Shown: positions 18,386 to 27,611 of the stretch, in pieces
Layout of the letters: every line of letters starts with the position of its first letter
How positions within the stretch are numbered: position 1 is the stretch's first letter
Notes under the pieces: generated by a model
What the model was told of the DNA's origin: nothing
The model's input: the letters and a program-made list of their open reading frames with translations, nothing else
Databases searched by the model: none
NCBI GenBank assembly: GCA_014379045.1
Contig: JACMMK010000199.1
Location: 1 to 32,305, forward strand
Direction of reading: 5' to 3'
Origin: Burkholderiales bacterium
Lineage (GTDB): Bacteria > Pseudomonadota > Gammaproteobacteria > Burkholderiales > CAIKXV01
Length of the DNA: 32,305 nt
Made by a program: the position numbers and the translations under genes

Positions 18386-18634
18386 ATGTCGTCACTCCCG
18401 TTGTCTTGGGTCGCTTTGCTCGGACTACCCGCGGCGAGTGTTCTGATCCGCTACATCGCAGGATTCGTTTCGCGAGGCTATTGCAAACGGCGTGACGGGG
18501 TCTCGCGAATCCATCGAACACGCGAACCGCTCGCGTTCTGGTTTGAAGTGGGTGCGTGCAGTGTGCTCGCAATCCTTGCACTGCTCTGCTCGGGTTATGG
18601 CGCTTGGAACATTCTTCAGAGTTCTCAGCTGTAG
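18386..18634 (+). CDS. Small two-TM membrane protein (hypothetical)
   Basis: MSSLPLSWVALLGLPAASVLIRYIAGFVSRGYCKRRDGVSRIHRTREPLAFWFEVGACSVLAILALLCSGYGAWNILQSSQL. Confidence 0.5.
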   Translation: MSSLPLSWVALLGLPAASVLIRYIAGFVSRGYCKRRDGVSRIHRTREPLAFWFEVGACSVLAILALLCSGYGAWNILQSSQL

Positions 18635-18797
18635 CTGCCACGCATGACGAGAACGGTTACCGAGGTCTACCTGTGGCCGGTTCGTTGTTCTTGACGCTCG
18701 GTTAGGCCGTGAATAAATCAGATGCCCGCGGGAATCCATCACGCCTTCGTGATCGACGCATCGATGCAAGCATTGCGTCGGCCCCCTTCGCCGCGTC

Positions 18798-19385
18798 GTG
18801 AACGGTCTCCTCACACCCGTCGCTGTACTCCTCTGGCGCAGGCTAGATCAGCCGGGTCACGACTGTTGTCGTCTGTTTCGGTCGCCGAACGGATGGCGCC
18901 TCGTCGGCACCGCCATTTTTCAAGAGGCCGGACAGGCGTGCAACCTTGCGTACGAAGTCGTCACCGATTCGATGTGGTGCACGCATCGCGCGCAGATTTC
19001 AGGCTTCCACGGTCGGAAAGCGATCGAGATCCGTATTCGTCGTATTCGTAACATTCGCAGCGCTGATTCGACTCGATGGCGCGTGGGCGACGAAGAACAC
19101 GCGATGTCCGCGAACTGCCTCGATCTCGATCTCGGCTTCACGCCTGCCACGAACATGATCGCCATCCGTCGGCTCAGGCTGAAAGTGGGTGAGCGTGGCG
19201 ACGCGCCGGCGGCCTGGCTTACGCTCCCCGACCTGAAACTCCGCACCCTTCCTCAAACCTACACGCGCTCGGGCAAGTCGGACTACCGATACGAAGCGCC
19301 GAGCGAAGGGTATCGAGGCACCTTGCAAGTCTCGCGGATCGGCGCCGTCATCAAGTATCCGGGCCTCTTCAGCATCGTCGAGTGA
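18798..19385 (+). CDS. Putative glycolipid-binding family protein (PF06475-like)
   Basis: 195 aa; VLLWRRLDQPGHDCCRLFRSPNGWRLVGTAIFQEAGQACNLAYEVVTDSMWCTHRAQISG...CLDLDLGFTPATNMIAIRRLRLKVGE...AAWLTLPDLKLRTLPQTYTR...YPGLF. Confidence 0.8.
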   Translation: MNGLLTPVAVLLWRRLDQPGHDCCRLFRSPNGWRLVGTAIFQEAGQACNLAYEVVTDSMWCTHRAQISGFHGRKAIEIRIRRIRNIRSADSTRWRVGDEEHAMSANCLDLDLGFTPATNMIAIRRLRLKVGERGDAPAAWLTLPDLKLRTLPQTYTRSGKSDYRYEAPSEGYRGTLQVSRIGAVIKYPGLFSIVE

Positions 19386-19509
19386 AGCCCCGCTACCATG
19401 CGGCCTACTGCGCGCCGCGCCGCGCGCGCTTGCTTCTGCCGGCTCAAGATCGCTGCCACGGGGCGCCGTGCCACAGAGTCAGCCGGTGTCTACCGCGGAG
19501 TGAAGGCGG

Positions 19510-20508
19510 CTAGTCGATCTTCGCGCCGGACTCCTTCACGACCGTCGCCCACTTGCGCACCTCTTCGCGAATCAACGCCGCATACTCTGCAGGGGTGCCG
19601 GTCTTCGGCTCGGCCCCCTGCTCGCTCAGCGACTGGCGAATCGCCGGGTCCGCCATCACGCTCAGCACGGCCGCGTTGATTCGGTCGACGAGCGCCGGCG
19701 CCAGCCCCGGCGGCCCGACCAACCCGAAGACCCCGCTCGCGTCGTAACCCGGCACGCCCGACGCGGTGATCGTCGGCACGTCGGGCAATGCCGCAATGCG
19801 CGCACCGGTGCTCACGCCGAGCGCCCGGACCTTGCCGGCCTTCACGTTCGCCACCGCCGACGGTGCGGTCGCGAACGACGCCGAGACGTGCCCCGCCATC
19901 AGGTCGGTCATCGCCGGCGGCCCGCCCTTGTACGGCACATGCAGCATGCTGGTGCGGGTCATCGTCTTGAACAGCTCCGCGGCGAGATGCGGCTGGCTGC
20001 CGTTGCCGGCCGAACTGTAGGCGAGTTCGCCCGGGCGCTTCTTCAGCAGCGCGATGAACTCCCGGACATTCGTCGCCGGCACCGACGGGTGGACGACCAG
20101 CACCTGCGCGGTCTCGGCCACCGTGACGATCGGCGTGAAATCCTTCAGCGGATCGTACGAGAGCTTCGGGTACAGGCTCGCGTTGATGCTGTGGACTGTC
20201 GAGGCCATGAACAGCGTGTAGCCGTCGGCGGGCGAGCGCATCGCCTGTTCCGCGCCGATATTGGCACCACCGCCGGGCCGGTTGTCGACGATCACCGCCT
20301 GCTTCCAGTCCTTGGCCAGACGCTGGCCGATGATGCGCACGATGATGTCGGTCGTGCCGCCCGGCGGGAACGGTACGATGATGCGTACCGGCTTGCTCGG
20401 AAACTCCTGCGCCGATGCGACCGTGACGACCGTGCCGGCCGCACCCACGATACCCATCGCAAAGACCGCGACGCAGCGCGGCGCGAATGCGCTCGAAACT
20501 ACTCTCAT
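19510..20508 (-). CDS. Bug family tripartite tricarboxylate transporter substrate-binding protein
   Basis: QEFPSKPVRIIVPFPPGGTTDIIVRIIGQRLAKDWKQAVIVDNRPGGGANIGAEQAMRSPADGYTLFMASTVHSINASLYPKLSYDPLKDF; start at MRVVSSAF (20508). Confidence 0.94.
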   Translation of the reverse strand: MRVVSSAFAPRCVAVFAMGIVGAAGTVVTVASAQEFPSKPVRIIVPFPPGGTTDIIVRIIGQRLAKDWKQAVIVDNRPGGGANIGAEQAMRSPADGYTLFMASTVHSINASLYPKLSYDPLKDFTPIVTVAETAQVLVVHPSVPATNVREFIALLKKRPGELAYSSAGNGSQPHLAAELFKTMTRTSMLHVPYKGGPPAMTDLMAGHVSASFATAPSAVANVKAGKVRALGVSTGARIAALPDVPTITASGVPGYDASGVFGLVGPPGLAPALVDRINAAVLSVMADPAIRQSLSEQGAEPKTGTPAEYAALIREEVRKWATVVKESGAKID

Positions 20509-20549
20509 CGATTCCCCCTCCGGTGCACTGCCGTTGTTCGATTCGTGCC

Positions 20550-21251
20550 TCACGCGTCGACGAACAGTCTCCCCGCGCCGGCGATCGTGCGTGTGTCGCC
20601 GATGTGCCGCAACGTGCCCCACAGCGCCGCCTGATTGCTGGTGACGGTCGGGCGTCGTATGTCCCGCTCGACCTCGTCGATGATGTCGAGCGTACGGAAG
20701 TTCGAACAGCTGATGAACAGCGCCTCGGTCTCGGGGCGCATCACTTCGAGCGCGAGCGCCTTCACCTTGTCGGTGCTGATGCTCCCGTGCGCCTGCGTGC
20801 CCAGGCCCTTCATCGCGACAATGTCGAAGCCCGCGGCCTCGAGATACCCGCGCAACTTCTCGTTGAGCCAGGGCTCGTAGGGCGAAGCCACGCTGATGCG
20901 TCGCGCGCCCAGCGCGCGCAGCGCCTGCACGATGGAGGCCGACGAAGTCACCGTCGGGATGCCGGTGCCTTGCGCGAGCGCAGCGGCCATCGCGACGTCC
21001 TGCTCAGGAGACTTCAGGAAACCGCTCGCGGTACAGCCGTGGCAGATCGCACGGACTTTCGCGTGCGCCACCAGTTCCGCGGCCGCTGGCGCCTGCGTCG
21101 TGAGCCATGCGAGATCCGCCTCGGTGTCGGCGGTATGGCGGATGCGCTGCGAATGCACCGAGACCGCCTCCCCGCACATCCGCTGCCACTCGTACTCCAT
21201 CACCGTGTTCCACGATGGCACGATGATTCCCAGCTTGAGGTCCCAGCTCAT
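20550..21251 (-). CDS. Maleate cis-trans isomerase / Asp-Glu racemase superfamily protein
   Basis: 233 aa; LKLGIIVPSWNTVMEYEWQRMCGEAVSVHSQRIRH; Cys motifs ICHGCTASGF and LFISCSNFRTLDIIDEVE. Confidence 0.88.
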   Translation of the reverse strand: MSWDLKLGIIVPSWNTVMEYEWQRMCGEAVSVHSQRIRHTADTEADLAWLTTQAPAAAELVAHAKVRAICHGCTASGFLKSPEQDVAMAAALAQGTGIPTVTSSASIVQALRALGARRISVASPYEPWLNEKLRGYLEAAGFDIVAMKGLGTQAHGSISTDKVKALALEVMRPETEALFISCSNFRTLDIIDEVERDIRRPTVTSNQAALWGTLRHIGDTRTIAGAGRLFVDA

Positions 21252-21288
21252 CGTTTCTCTCCGACGTCCCGGATCGAAGCATCGCCAC

Positions 21289-21366
21289 GGACGATGAGTG
21301 AGCCCGACTCGACTACGCCGATCCCGTCACCTGACAGGTGACGGGTCCCCCGCGGCGAGCCTCGCG
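21289..21366. repeat. Intergenic repeat element, copy 1, containing a perfect 10-bp hairpin (21323..21345)
   Basis: GGACGATGAGTGAGCCCGACTCGACTACGCCGATCCCGTCACCTGACAGGTGACGGGTCCC... aligns closely with 27531..27608; hairpin CCCGTCACCT-GAC-AGGTGACGGG. Confidence 0.8.
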
Positions 21367-21386
21367 TGCGCATCGTGTCCCCGTCC

Positions 21387-22364
21387 TCAGTCCGCCCGCG
21401 CCTTCGAATCGCGCACGACCTTGGCCCAGCGCGCGATCTCCGAAGCAAGGTAACTCGCGAAAAACTCCGGCGATTCGGCGAGCGGGTCCGCGCCCATCTG
21501 CGCCAGACGCTCTCGAAACTCGGGCTTCTGCACCGACTTCACCGCGACCGTGTTGAGCGTGTTGATGACCTCGCGCGGCGTGGCGGCCGGCACCAGTATG
21601 CCGTACCACGTCTCGGTCACGAAACCCGGCAGGCCACCCTCGACCATCGTGGGCAGGTTGGGCAACAACGGCGATCGTTTGGCGCTCGTGATGCCCAGTG
21701 CGCGCACGCGACCCGCGCTCATCAGCGGTTGCGCCGAAGGGATGTTGTTGAACGCGAAGTCCACTTCGCCGCTGGCGAGCCCAGCGAGTGAAGGCGCACT
21801 GCCTTTGTACGGCACATGCGTCATGCCCGATCCGATCATCACGTTCAGCATCTCACCGGACAGATGCTGAGAACTGCCGACTCCGGACGATGAATAGTTC
21901 AGCCGGCCCGGGTTCTTCTTCGCCACCGCGATGAATTCCTTGACGGTCTTCGCGGGAAACGACGGATGTACCAGCAGCAGATTCGGGCTGGTTGCGAAGA
22001 TCGCCACCGGCGCAAAATCCTTGACCGGGTCGTAGTTGATCTTCGAGTACAGACTGACATTGATGCTGTGCGCGGCCGAGCTCATGAACACCGTGTAGCC
22101 GTCGGCCGGCTGGCGCGCGACGTATTCGGCCGCGATGTTCTGCGCGGCCCCCGCCCGGTTCTCGACCACCACCTGTTGACCCAGCGCTTCGGTGATCTGC
22201 TGCGCCATCAGCCGACCCATGATGTCGCTGCCGCCGCCCGGGGCATAGCCGATGATCATGCGGATCGGCTTGATCGGATACTTCGTGCCAGGAGCCTGGG
22301 CGTGGGCCACGTGCCAGGCCGTCATGAGACCGATCAGCAACGCGCTGCGGGCAAACGGATTCAT
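21387..22364 (-). CDS. Bug family tripartite tricarboxylate transporter substrate-binding protein
   Basis: 325 aa; KYPIKPIRMIIGYAPGGGSDIMGRLMAQQITEALGQQVVVENRAGAAQNIAAEYVARQPADGYTVFMSSAAHSINVSLYSKINYDPVKDF. Confidence 0.94.
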   Translation of the reverse strand: MNPFARSALLIGLMTAWHVAHAQAPGTKYPIKPIRMIIGYAPGGGSDIMGRLMAQQITEALGQQVVVENRAGAAQNIAAEYVARQPADGYTVFMSSAAHSINVSLYSKINYDPVKDFAPVAIFATSPNLLLVHPSFPAKTVKEFIAVAKKNPGRLNYSSSGVGSSQHLSGEMLNVMIGSGMTHVPYKGSAPSLAGLASGEVDFAFNNIPSAQPLMSAGRVRALGITSAKRSPLLPNLPTMVEGGLPGFVTETWYGILVPAATPREVINTLNTVAVKSVQKPEFRERLAQMGADPLAESPEFFASYLASEIARWAKVVRDSKARAD

Positions 22365-22440
22365 ACGCTCTCCTCCGGACTTTTCTTATGGGTACCGCAG
22401 GTCGATGCTACCTCGACAATTTCATGCTGCGCACAGCGTG

Positions 22441-23418
22441 TCACTCCGTCTGGATCCGCGCATCGACGATCGTCTGCCGCCAGCGCTTGAGTTCCGACTC
22501 GATCATGCGCTGGAACTGCCCCGGCACCTGGACCGCCGGCTCCAGACCCGTGTTGGAAAGCCGCTCGCGCACGTCCGCCTGGGCGAGCGCGCGTCCAATC
22601 TCGTCGTACAGGCGTTGCAACACCGGGCGCGGCGTTCCCATCGGTGCCACCACCCCGTACCAGTTGGTGACGACAACGTCGTAACCGAGTTCGGTCAGCG
22701 TCGGCACGTTCGCGAGTGCGGCGCTGCGCTGCGTCGAGGTCACCACGAGCGGACGCAAACGGTTGGTCTGGACGAACTGCAGCGAGCCGCCGAGGCCGAT
22801 GAAGGTCGCCTGGATCTGGCCGGCGACGGTATCGTTCAGCGCGGGCCCCCCGCCCTTGTACGGAATGTGATTCAGATCGAGCCCGGCCTTGACCTTGAAC
22901 AGTTCGAGCGTCAGATGCAGACCACCGCCGTTGCCCGAGGACCCGACATTGAGCTTGCCGGGTTGCGCTTTCGCCAGCGCGATGAACTCCTTGATATTGG
23001 TGGCGGGCACCCCCGGGTGCACCATCAGCACGTACGGTGTCTCGGCGATCAAGGCGACGCCGACGAAACGCTGCACCGGGTCGGCCGGCGGTTGCTTGCG
23101 GTAATACGCGCTGTTGATCGTCAGCGCGAGATCGGCGAGCAGCAACGTGTAGCCATCCGGCGCCGAACGCGCGACCAGATCGGTACCGAGCATGCTCGCC
23201 GCGCCCGGACGATTGTCGACGACGACCGATTGGCCGAGCAGATCCGACAGCTTCTGTCCGATGATGCGGCCGGTCACGTCCGAGCCGCCGCCCGGCGCGA
23301 ACGGCACCACGAGACGGATCGGACGATTCGGCCACGTCTCGGCAGCGAGCGCGTAGGTCCCCGATGTGCCGAGGATCGACCCCACGACCAGACCCACACC
23401 GCAAACCGTTGCGCGCAT
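22441..23418 (-). CDS. Bug family tripartite tricarboxylate transporter substrate-binding protein
   Basis: Start MRATVCGVGLVVGSILGTSGTYALAAETWPNRPIRLVVPFAPGGGSDVTGRIIGQKLSDLLGQSVVVDNRPGAASMLGTDLVARSAPDGYTLLL. Confidence 0.94.
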   Translation of the reverse strand: MRATVCGVGLVVGSILGTSGTYALAAETWPNRPIRLVVPFAPGGGSDVTGRIIGQKLSDLLGQSVVVDNRPGAASMLGTDLVARSAPDGYTLLLADLALTINSAYYRKQPPADPVQRFVGVALIAETPYVLMVHPGVPATNIKEFIALAKAQPGKLNVGSSGNGGGLHLTLELFKVKAGLDLNHIPYKGGGPALNDTVAGQIQATFIGLGGSLQFVQTNRLRPLVVTSTQRSAALANVPTLTELGYDVVVTNWYGVVAPMGTPRPVLQRLYDEIGRALAQADVRERLSNTGLEPAVQVPGQFQRMIESELKRWRQTIVDARIQTE

Positions 23419-23543
23419 CAAGGAGACTCCAGCGTTCAGCAGCGTTGCGCATCGACCCATGGTTCGTTCGCCACGCCGCATCGTGTCAGGCGCTGCATCC
23501 TGCACCGCCCTGAACGGGTGCAAGGCCTGGCATGCGCGCGTCG

Positions 23544-24527
23544 TCAAGCGTAGTTCACCACCGCCCTGCCCTGCACACTGCCGGCCACCGACCGTTCGCA
23601 CTGCTCGATCACCTGGTCGATCGCGATGGGAAACCCGATCTTGTCGAGATTGCGCGGTTTGAGATCGGTCGCGATGCGCGCCCACACCTGCTGGCGCAGC
23701 GCCATCGGCGCGTTCGAGTTGACACCGATCAGCCGCACCCCGCGGAGAATGAACGGAAACACCGAGGTGGCCAGTTCCGCGCCGCCCGCATTGCCGAACG
23801 CGCCGATGACGCCGTTCTCCTGCATCGAACGGGTCAGCCACGACAGTTGCTCGCCCCCGACCGAGTCGAGCGCTCCCGCGAACTGCGACTTCTCGAGCGG
23901 CTTCTTGCCGAGTTCGAGTTCACTCCGCAGCCACACTTCGGCGGCACCGAGTTCCTTCAGGTAGGAGCGCGACTCGGCCTTGCTGGTCAACGCAACGACG
24001 TGATAGCCGCGCCGCGCAAGCATGTCGATGCCGATGCTGCCGCACCCGCCGGTGGCGCCGTTGACCAGCACGTCGCCGCTGTCGGGCGTGAGCCCGTTGT
24101 GTTCGAGCAGATGTATCGCCAGTGCCGCGGTGAAGCCTGCGACACCGAGCGTGCCGACGTCGAGCAGTGTCATGCCTGCGGGTACCGCGATCACCCAGTC
24201 GGCGGGAACGCGCACCCGCTCCGAGAAGCCGCCGTCGTGACTGACGCCGAGGCCGAAGCCGTTGACGAACACGGCATCTCCGACCTTGAAACGCTCGTCG
24301 CTCGAGCCTTCGACGACACCGGCGACATCGATGCCTGCGATGCACGGAAAGCGCGTCATGATCCGCCCACGTCCGGTAACCGCGAGCGCGTCCTTGTAGT
24401 TGATGCTGGCGAAGCGCGAGGCGATCACCACCTCGCCGGCATCGATCTCGTCGAGCGTCGTCTCGGTCAGCACGCCCGCCGCCTTGCCCCCGTCCTGGGT
24501 GACCCGAACCGCCTTGAATGTGGACAT
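23544..24527 (-). CDS. acuI: YhdH/YhfP family quinone oxidoreductase (acrylyl-CoA reductase AcuI-like)
   Basis: 327 aa; MSTFKAVRVTQDGG...ASINYKDALAVTGRGRIMTRFPCIAGIDVAGVVEGS...GFTAALAIHLLEHNGLTPDSGDVLVNGATGGCGSIGIDML. Confidence 0.85.
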   Translation of the reverse strand: MSTFKAVRVTQDGGKAAGVLTETTLDEIDAGEVVIASRFASINYKDALAVTGRGRIMTRFPCIAGIDVAGVVEGSSDERFKVGDAVFVNGFGLGVSHDGGFSERVRVPADWVIAVPAGMTLLDVGTLGVAGFTAALAIHLLEHNGLTPDSGDVLVNGATGGCGSIGIDMLARRGYHVVALTSKAESRSYLKELGAAEVWLRSELELGKKPLEKSQFAGALDSVGGEQLSWLTRSMQENGVIGAFGNAGGAELATSVFPFILRGVRLIGVNSNAPMALRQQVWARIATDLKPRNLDKIGFPIAIDQVIEQCERSVAGSVQGRAVVNYA

Positions 24528-24569
24528 GCCGCGTCCTCCCGATACGTCGATGAGCTGTGGCCGCGTAAC

Positions 24570-24908
24570 TCAGCCGGGCGGCCACGAGAACGCACGGCCG
24601 CCGAGAATATGCAAATGCAGATGGAACACGCTCTGGCCGGCCGACGCCCCGTTGTTGACATTGAGCCGGAACGCGCCGCCGATGCCGAGTTCGTCGGCCA
24701 CCTTCGCTGCGACCAGCAGCAGATGGCCGAGCAGCGCTTGATCGCCGGCAGTCGCGTCGGCCAGATCGACCAGCGGTTTCTTCGGGATCAGCAGCACGTG
24801 CACCGGCGCTTGCGGATTGATGTCGCGGAAAGCCAGGCAGAGTTCGTCTTCGTAAACGACATCTGCCGGTAGCTCGCGCGCGATGATCTTGTCGAAAATG
24901 GTGGCCAT
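24570..24908 (-). CDS. HIT family (histidine triad) nucleotide-binding protein
   Basis: 112 aa; TIFDKIIARELPADVVYEDELCLAFRDINPQAPVHVLLIPKKPL...QSVFHLHLHILGGRAFSWPPG (HxHxH motif). Confidence 0.96.
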   Translation of the reverse strand: MATIFDKIIARELPADVVYEDELCLAFRDINPQAPVHVLLIPKKPLVDLADATAGDQALLGHLLLVAAKVADELGIGGAFRLNVNNGASAGQSVFHLHLHILGGRAFSWPPG

Positions 24909-24953
24909 CGGGTTCTCGGTGAAAACGCCCGCACCAGGCGGCGCGCGGTGCGG

Positions 24954-25661
24954 TCAGCGCAACGGCGGCAACGACGCGACAATCCAGTCGATCAGCGCGT
25001 CGATCAGCGCGGTGCTCGCCGCCGTCAGCGACGCCGCCGCGCCCGGGGCATCCTGGGTCGGCGCCGGACGCTCGAAACTGAACGCGCGGTGGAACAGCGT
25101 CGCGCGCTTGATGCCGGCAATCAACGTCGCGCGCGCACGCACGACGCCTTTCGACTCCTGCGGCGAGTCGAAAACCTGGCTGAATTCGTCGAGCTCGACG
25201 CGCAGCAGGTAGTCGCTCTGCACACCATCGCGCGAAGATGCGAGGCCGGGTTGCGCCACCGCGGCGACCCGTGCGCGCAGGCGCGCCGTGATCATCTCGG
25301 GCGGCGTTCCGGCCCAGCGACTGCGCGAGTAGACGCGAGGCTGCCCGCCATCGACATACGCGAACCGATAGATGATCGAATTCGAGTCGAGCCACCCGGG
25401 TGCGATCGCATCAGGGACCGCAAGACTGGCACGGATGCGCGCCGGTTGATCGATCGGGGCCGGCGCGATGCCGAAATCATGAATCGTCGAGGGCGGCCGG
25501 GGCGTCGGCCCCAACCCGCAGCCACCGAGCGCGACGAACACGCCGCCGAGCGCCGAGCGCTGCAGGAACGTCCTGCGCATCGGAGGAGAAACCCGGGTCG
25601 GAATCTGCATCGGCGTATGCTCCATGCGACTGCGAATTGCGTTGGCCGTGTACCCGTGCAT
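24954..25661 (-). CDS. ABC-type transport auxiliary lipoprotein
   Basis: 235 aa; lipobox-like LGGCGLGPTPRPPSTIHDFGIAP; adjacent to MCE-type ABC genes; DYLLRVELDEFSQVFDSPQESKGVVRARATLI. Confidence 0.8.
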   Translation of the reverse strand: MHGYTANAIRSRMEHTPMQIPTRVSPPMRRTFLQRSALGGVFVALGGCGLGPTPRPPSTIHDFGIAPAPIDQPARIRASLAVPDAIAPGWLDSNSIIYRFAYVDGGQPRVYSRSRWAGTPPEMITARLRARVAAVAQPGLASSRDGVQSDYLLRVELDEFSQVFDSPQESKGVVRARATLIAGIKRATLFHRAFSFERPAPTQDAPGAAASLTAASTALIDALIDWIVASLPPLR

Positions 25662-26629
25662 CAGCGTTCGCCGGGGGCTGGGGGGATATAACCGGCCTCG
25701 CCCGGGCCCGGGCGCTGCGGGCCGCGTCCGAACACCAGGCTCTGCGGCTGATCCTGGAAATCGTTGAGCACGCGCTCGAGCACGCGCGAATTGCGCGACA
25801 GTTCGTCGATGAAGTCGCTGATCTTCGGCAGTGCGACGCTGACCACCGCTTCGCCGAACGCGAGGCCGACGTTGCCGATCTGCTCGGCGCTCTTGGTGAT
25901 CCGGTCGATCGACTCCAGACGCTGGCCGAGCGCAAGCGTGAACGTGTTGACGTTGGCCACCAGCTGATCGGTACGCTTGAGCACCAGGCTTGCATCGGTG
26001 GCGACGGCGGCCGTCGCCTTCAACGCCGGCGTGGCCTGGGCGAGGACAGGCAATGCCTGATCGGCCACCTTGGCCAGTTTGCCACTGGCGATTTCGATAT
26101 TGGTCAGCGTCGAGGTAAGCAGCGCCAGATTTTCATCGGACATCAGAAGCGCGACGCGACGCGCGGTCTCGTCGACACTCTTGATCAGCGCGGGACCCGA
26201 GGTGATCAGCTGGTCGACGAGCGACGGGTCGACCGGAATGCGCGGCAGCGAGCGAGCGTCGTACTCGAACTTCGCCGGGTTCCTGCCATCGTCTGACAGG
26301 TCGACATAGGCGAGCCCCGTAACCCCCTGGTAGCCGAGTTGCGCACGCGTACCGCGCGACAACGGTGCATCGCGGTCGATCAGCGCTGTGATCAGGATCG
26401 CCTGCGGGTTCTCAGGGTCGAAGCGGATGCTCTCCACTTTGCCGACGTCGACGCCACGTAACCTGACCGCTGCCTGGGCATTCAGGCCCGAGACCGAGCT
26501 GGTGGAGACCAGCACATACCGGTCGCGCACGACCGTGTCCTGTCGAAACCAGACGGCGACCGCAACCAGCGCCGCAATCAGCAGGAGCGTGAACAGACCC
26601 GCGGACAATACATGTGATCGATTTTCCAT
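25661..26629 (-). CDS. MlaD/MCE family protein
   Basis: MENRSHVLSAGLFTLLLIAALVAVAVWFRQDTVVRDRYVLVSTSSVSGLNAQAAVRLRGVDVGKVESIRFDPENPQAILITALIDRDAPLSRGTRAQLGYQGVTGLAYVDLSDDGRN. Confidence 0.93.
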   Translation of the reverse strand: MENRSHVLSAGLFTLLLIAALVAVAVWFRQDTVVRDRYVLVSTSSVSGLNAQAAVRLRGVDVGKVESIRFDPENPQAILITALIDRDAPLSRGTRAQLGYQGVTGLAYVDLSDDGRNPAKFEYDARSLPRIPVDPSLVDQLITSGPALIKSVDETARRVALLMSDENLALLTSTLTNIEIASGKLAKVADQALPVLAQATPALKATAAVATDASLVLKRTDQLVANVNTFTLALGQRLESIDRITKSAEQIGNVGLAFGEAVVSVALPKISDFIDELSRNSRVLERVLNDFQDQPQSLVFGRGPQRPGPGEAGYIPPAPGER

Positions 26630-26636
26630 CTGCGCC

Positions 26637-27461
26637 TCAAGCCCCCGCAGCAGAACCCGTGCCCGAGCGCGCGAGCATCGCACGCTGGCCGCGTTCGCCA
26701 CAGAAGAAATTGCATACGAACGGGTCGTCCAGCTTCGTGATCTCGGCCAGAGTATCGACCGCGACGAGGCGCGTACGCGCGAGTACGGCCACCCGGTCGG
26801 CGAGAGCGACCAGGGTGTCGAGGTCGTGGGTCACCATCACGACCGTCATGCGCAGCTCGCTGCGCAGGGCCTGGATCAGGCGCACGAAACTCTCGCTGCG
26901 ATCGGGGTCCAGACCCGCCGTCGGCTCGTCCAGGAACAGGAGTTCCGGGTCGAGCGCGATCGCACGCGCGAGCGCGATCCGCTTGACCATGCCGCCCGAC
27001 AGTTCCGACGGCTTCTTGTTTGCATGACGCGGCTCGATGCCGACCATCTCGAGTTTCATCATCACCAGATCGTGAATCACCTCGGCCTCGAGCTGTTTCA
27101 GTTCGCGCAGAGGCAACGCGATATTGTCGAACACCGAAAGGGCCGAGAACAGTGCGCCGTTCTGGAACAGCATGCCCCAGCGACTGCGCATCGCCGCAAG
27201 CTCATCCTTGCCGCCGCTGACGAGATCGACCCCGAACACCCGCACATGCCCTTCTGCAGGCCGTTCGAGTCCGAGCATCTGCCGGACGAGCGTCGTCTTG
27301 CCGCTGCCCGATCCGCCGACCAACGCTAGCACTTCGTCGCGGAACACGACCAGATCGATGTCGTTATGGACGACCTGGCGACCGAACCGGCTGGTGAGAT
27401 GCTCGACCTCGATCACCGCCTCGCGCGTTTCGGGTGCCGCTGCCGGCGTCGGCGCGTTCAT
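26637..27461 (-). CDS. ABC transporter ATP-binding protein (MlaF-like)
   Basis: Walker A GGSGSGKTTLVRQML, signature PSELSGGMVKRIALARAIALDPELLFLDEPTAGLDP; start at MNAPTPAAAPETREA (27461). Confidence 0.95.
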   Translation of the reverse strand: MNAPTPAAAPETREAVIEVEHLTSRFGRQVVHNDIDLVVFRDEVLALVGGSGSGKTTLVRQMLGLERPAEGHVRVFGVDLVSGGKDELAAMRSRWGMLFQNGALFSALSVFDNIALPLRELKQLEAEVIHDLVMMKLEMVGIEPRHANKKPSELSGGMVKRIALARAIALDPELLFLDEPTAGLDPDRSESFVRLIQALRSELRMTVVMVTHDLDTLVALADRVAVLARTRLVAVDTLAEITKLDDPFVCNFFCGERGQRAMLARSGTGSAAGA

Positions 27462-27530
27462 CGTCGCTCTCCGGCGTCGCCTCGCGGGCTCATCGTCTCT
27501 CACCTCCGTCCCTGTGCAAAGTAAGCCAAG

Positions 27531-27608
27531 GGACGATGAATGAGCCCGACTCGGCTACGTCGATCCCGTCACCTTTCAGGTGACGGGGCCCTCGCCGCTG
27601 GCCTCGCG
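27531..27608. repeat. Intergenic repeat element, copy 2, containing a perfect 10-bp hairpin (27565..27587)
   Basis: GGACGATGAATGAGCCCGACTCGGCTACGTCGATCCCGTCACCTTTCAGGTGACGGGGCCC... aligns with 21289..21366; hairpin CCCGTCACCT-TTC-AGGTGACGGG. Confidence 0.8.
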
Positions 27609-27611
27609 GGC

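Noticed and set aside
22252-24872. Long plus-strand ORFs 22252..23553 and 23532..24872
   Set aside because: Antisense shadows of the Bug, AcuI-like and HIT genes, with low-complexity Arg/His-rich composition.
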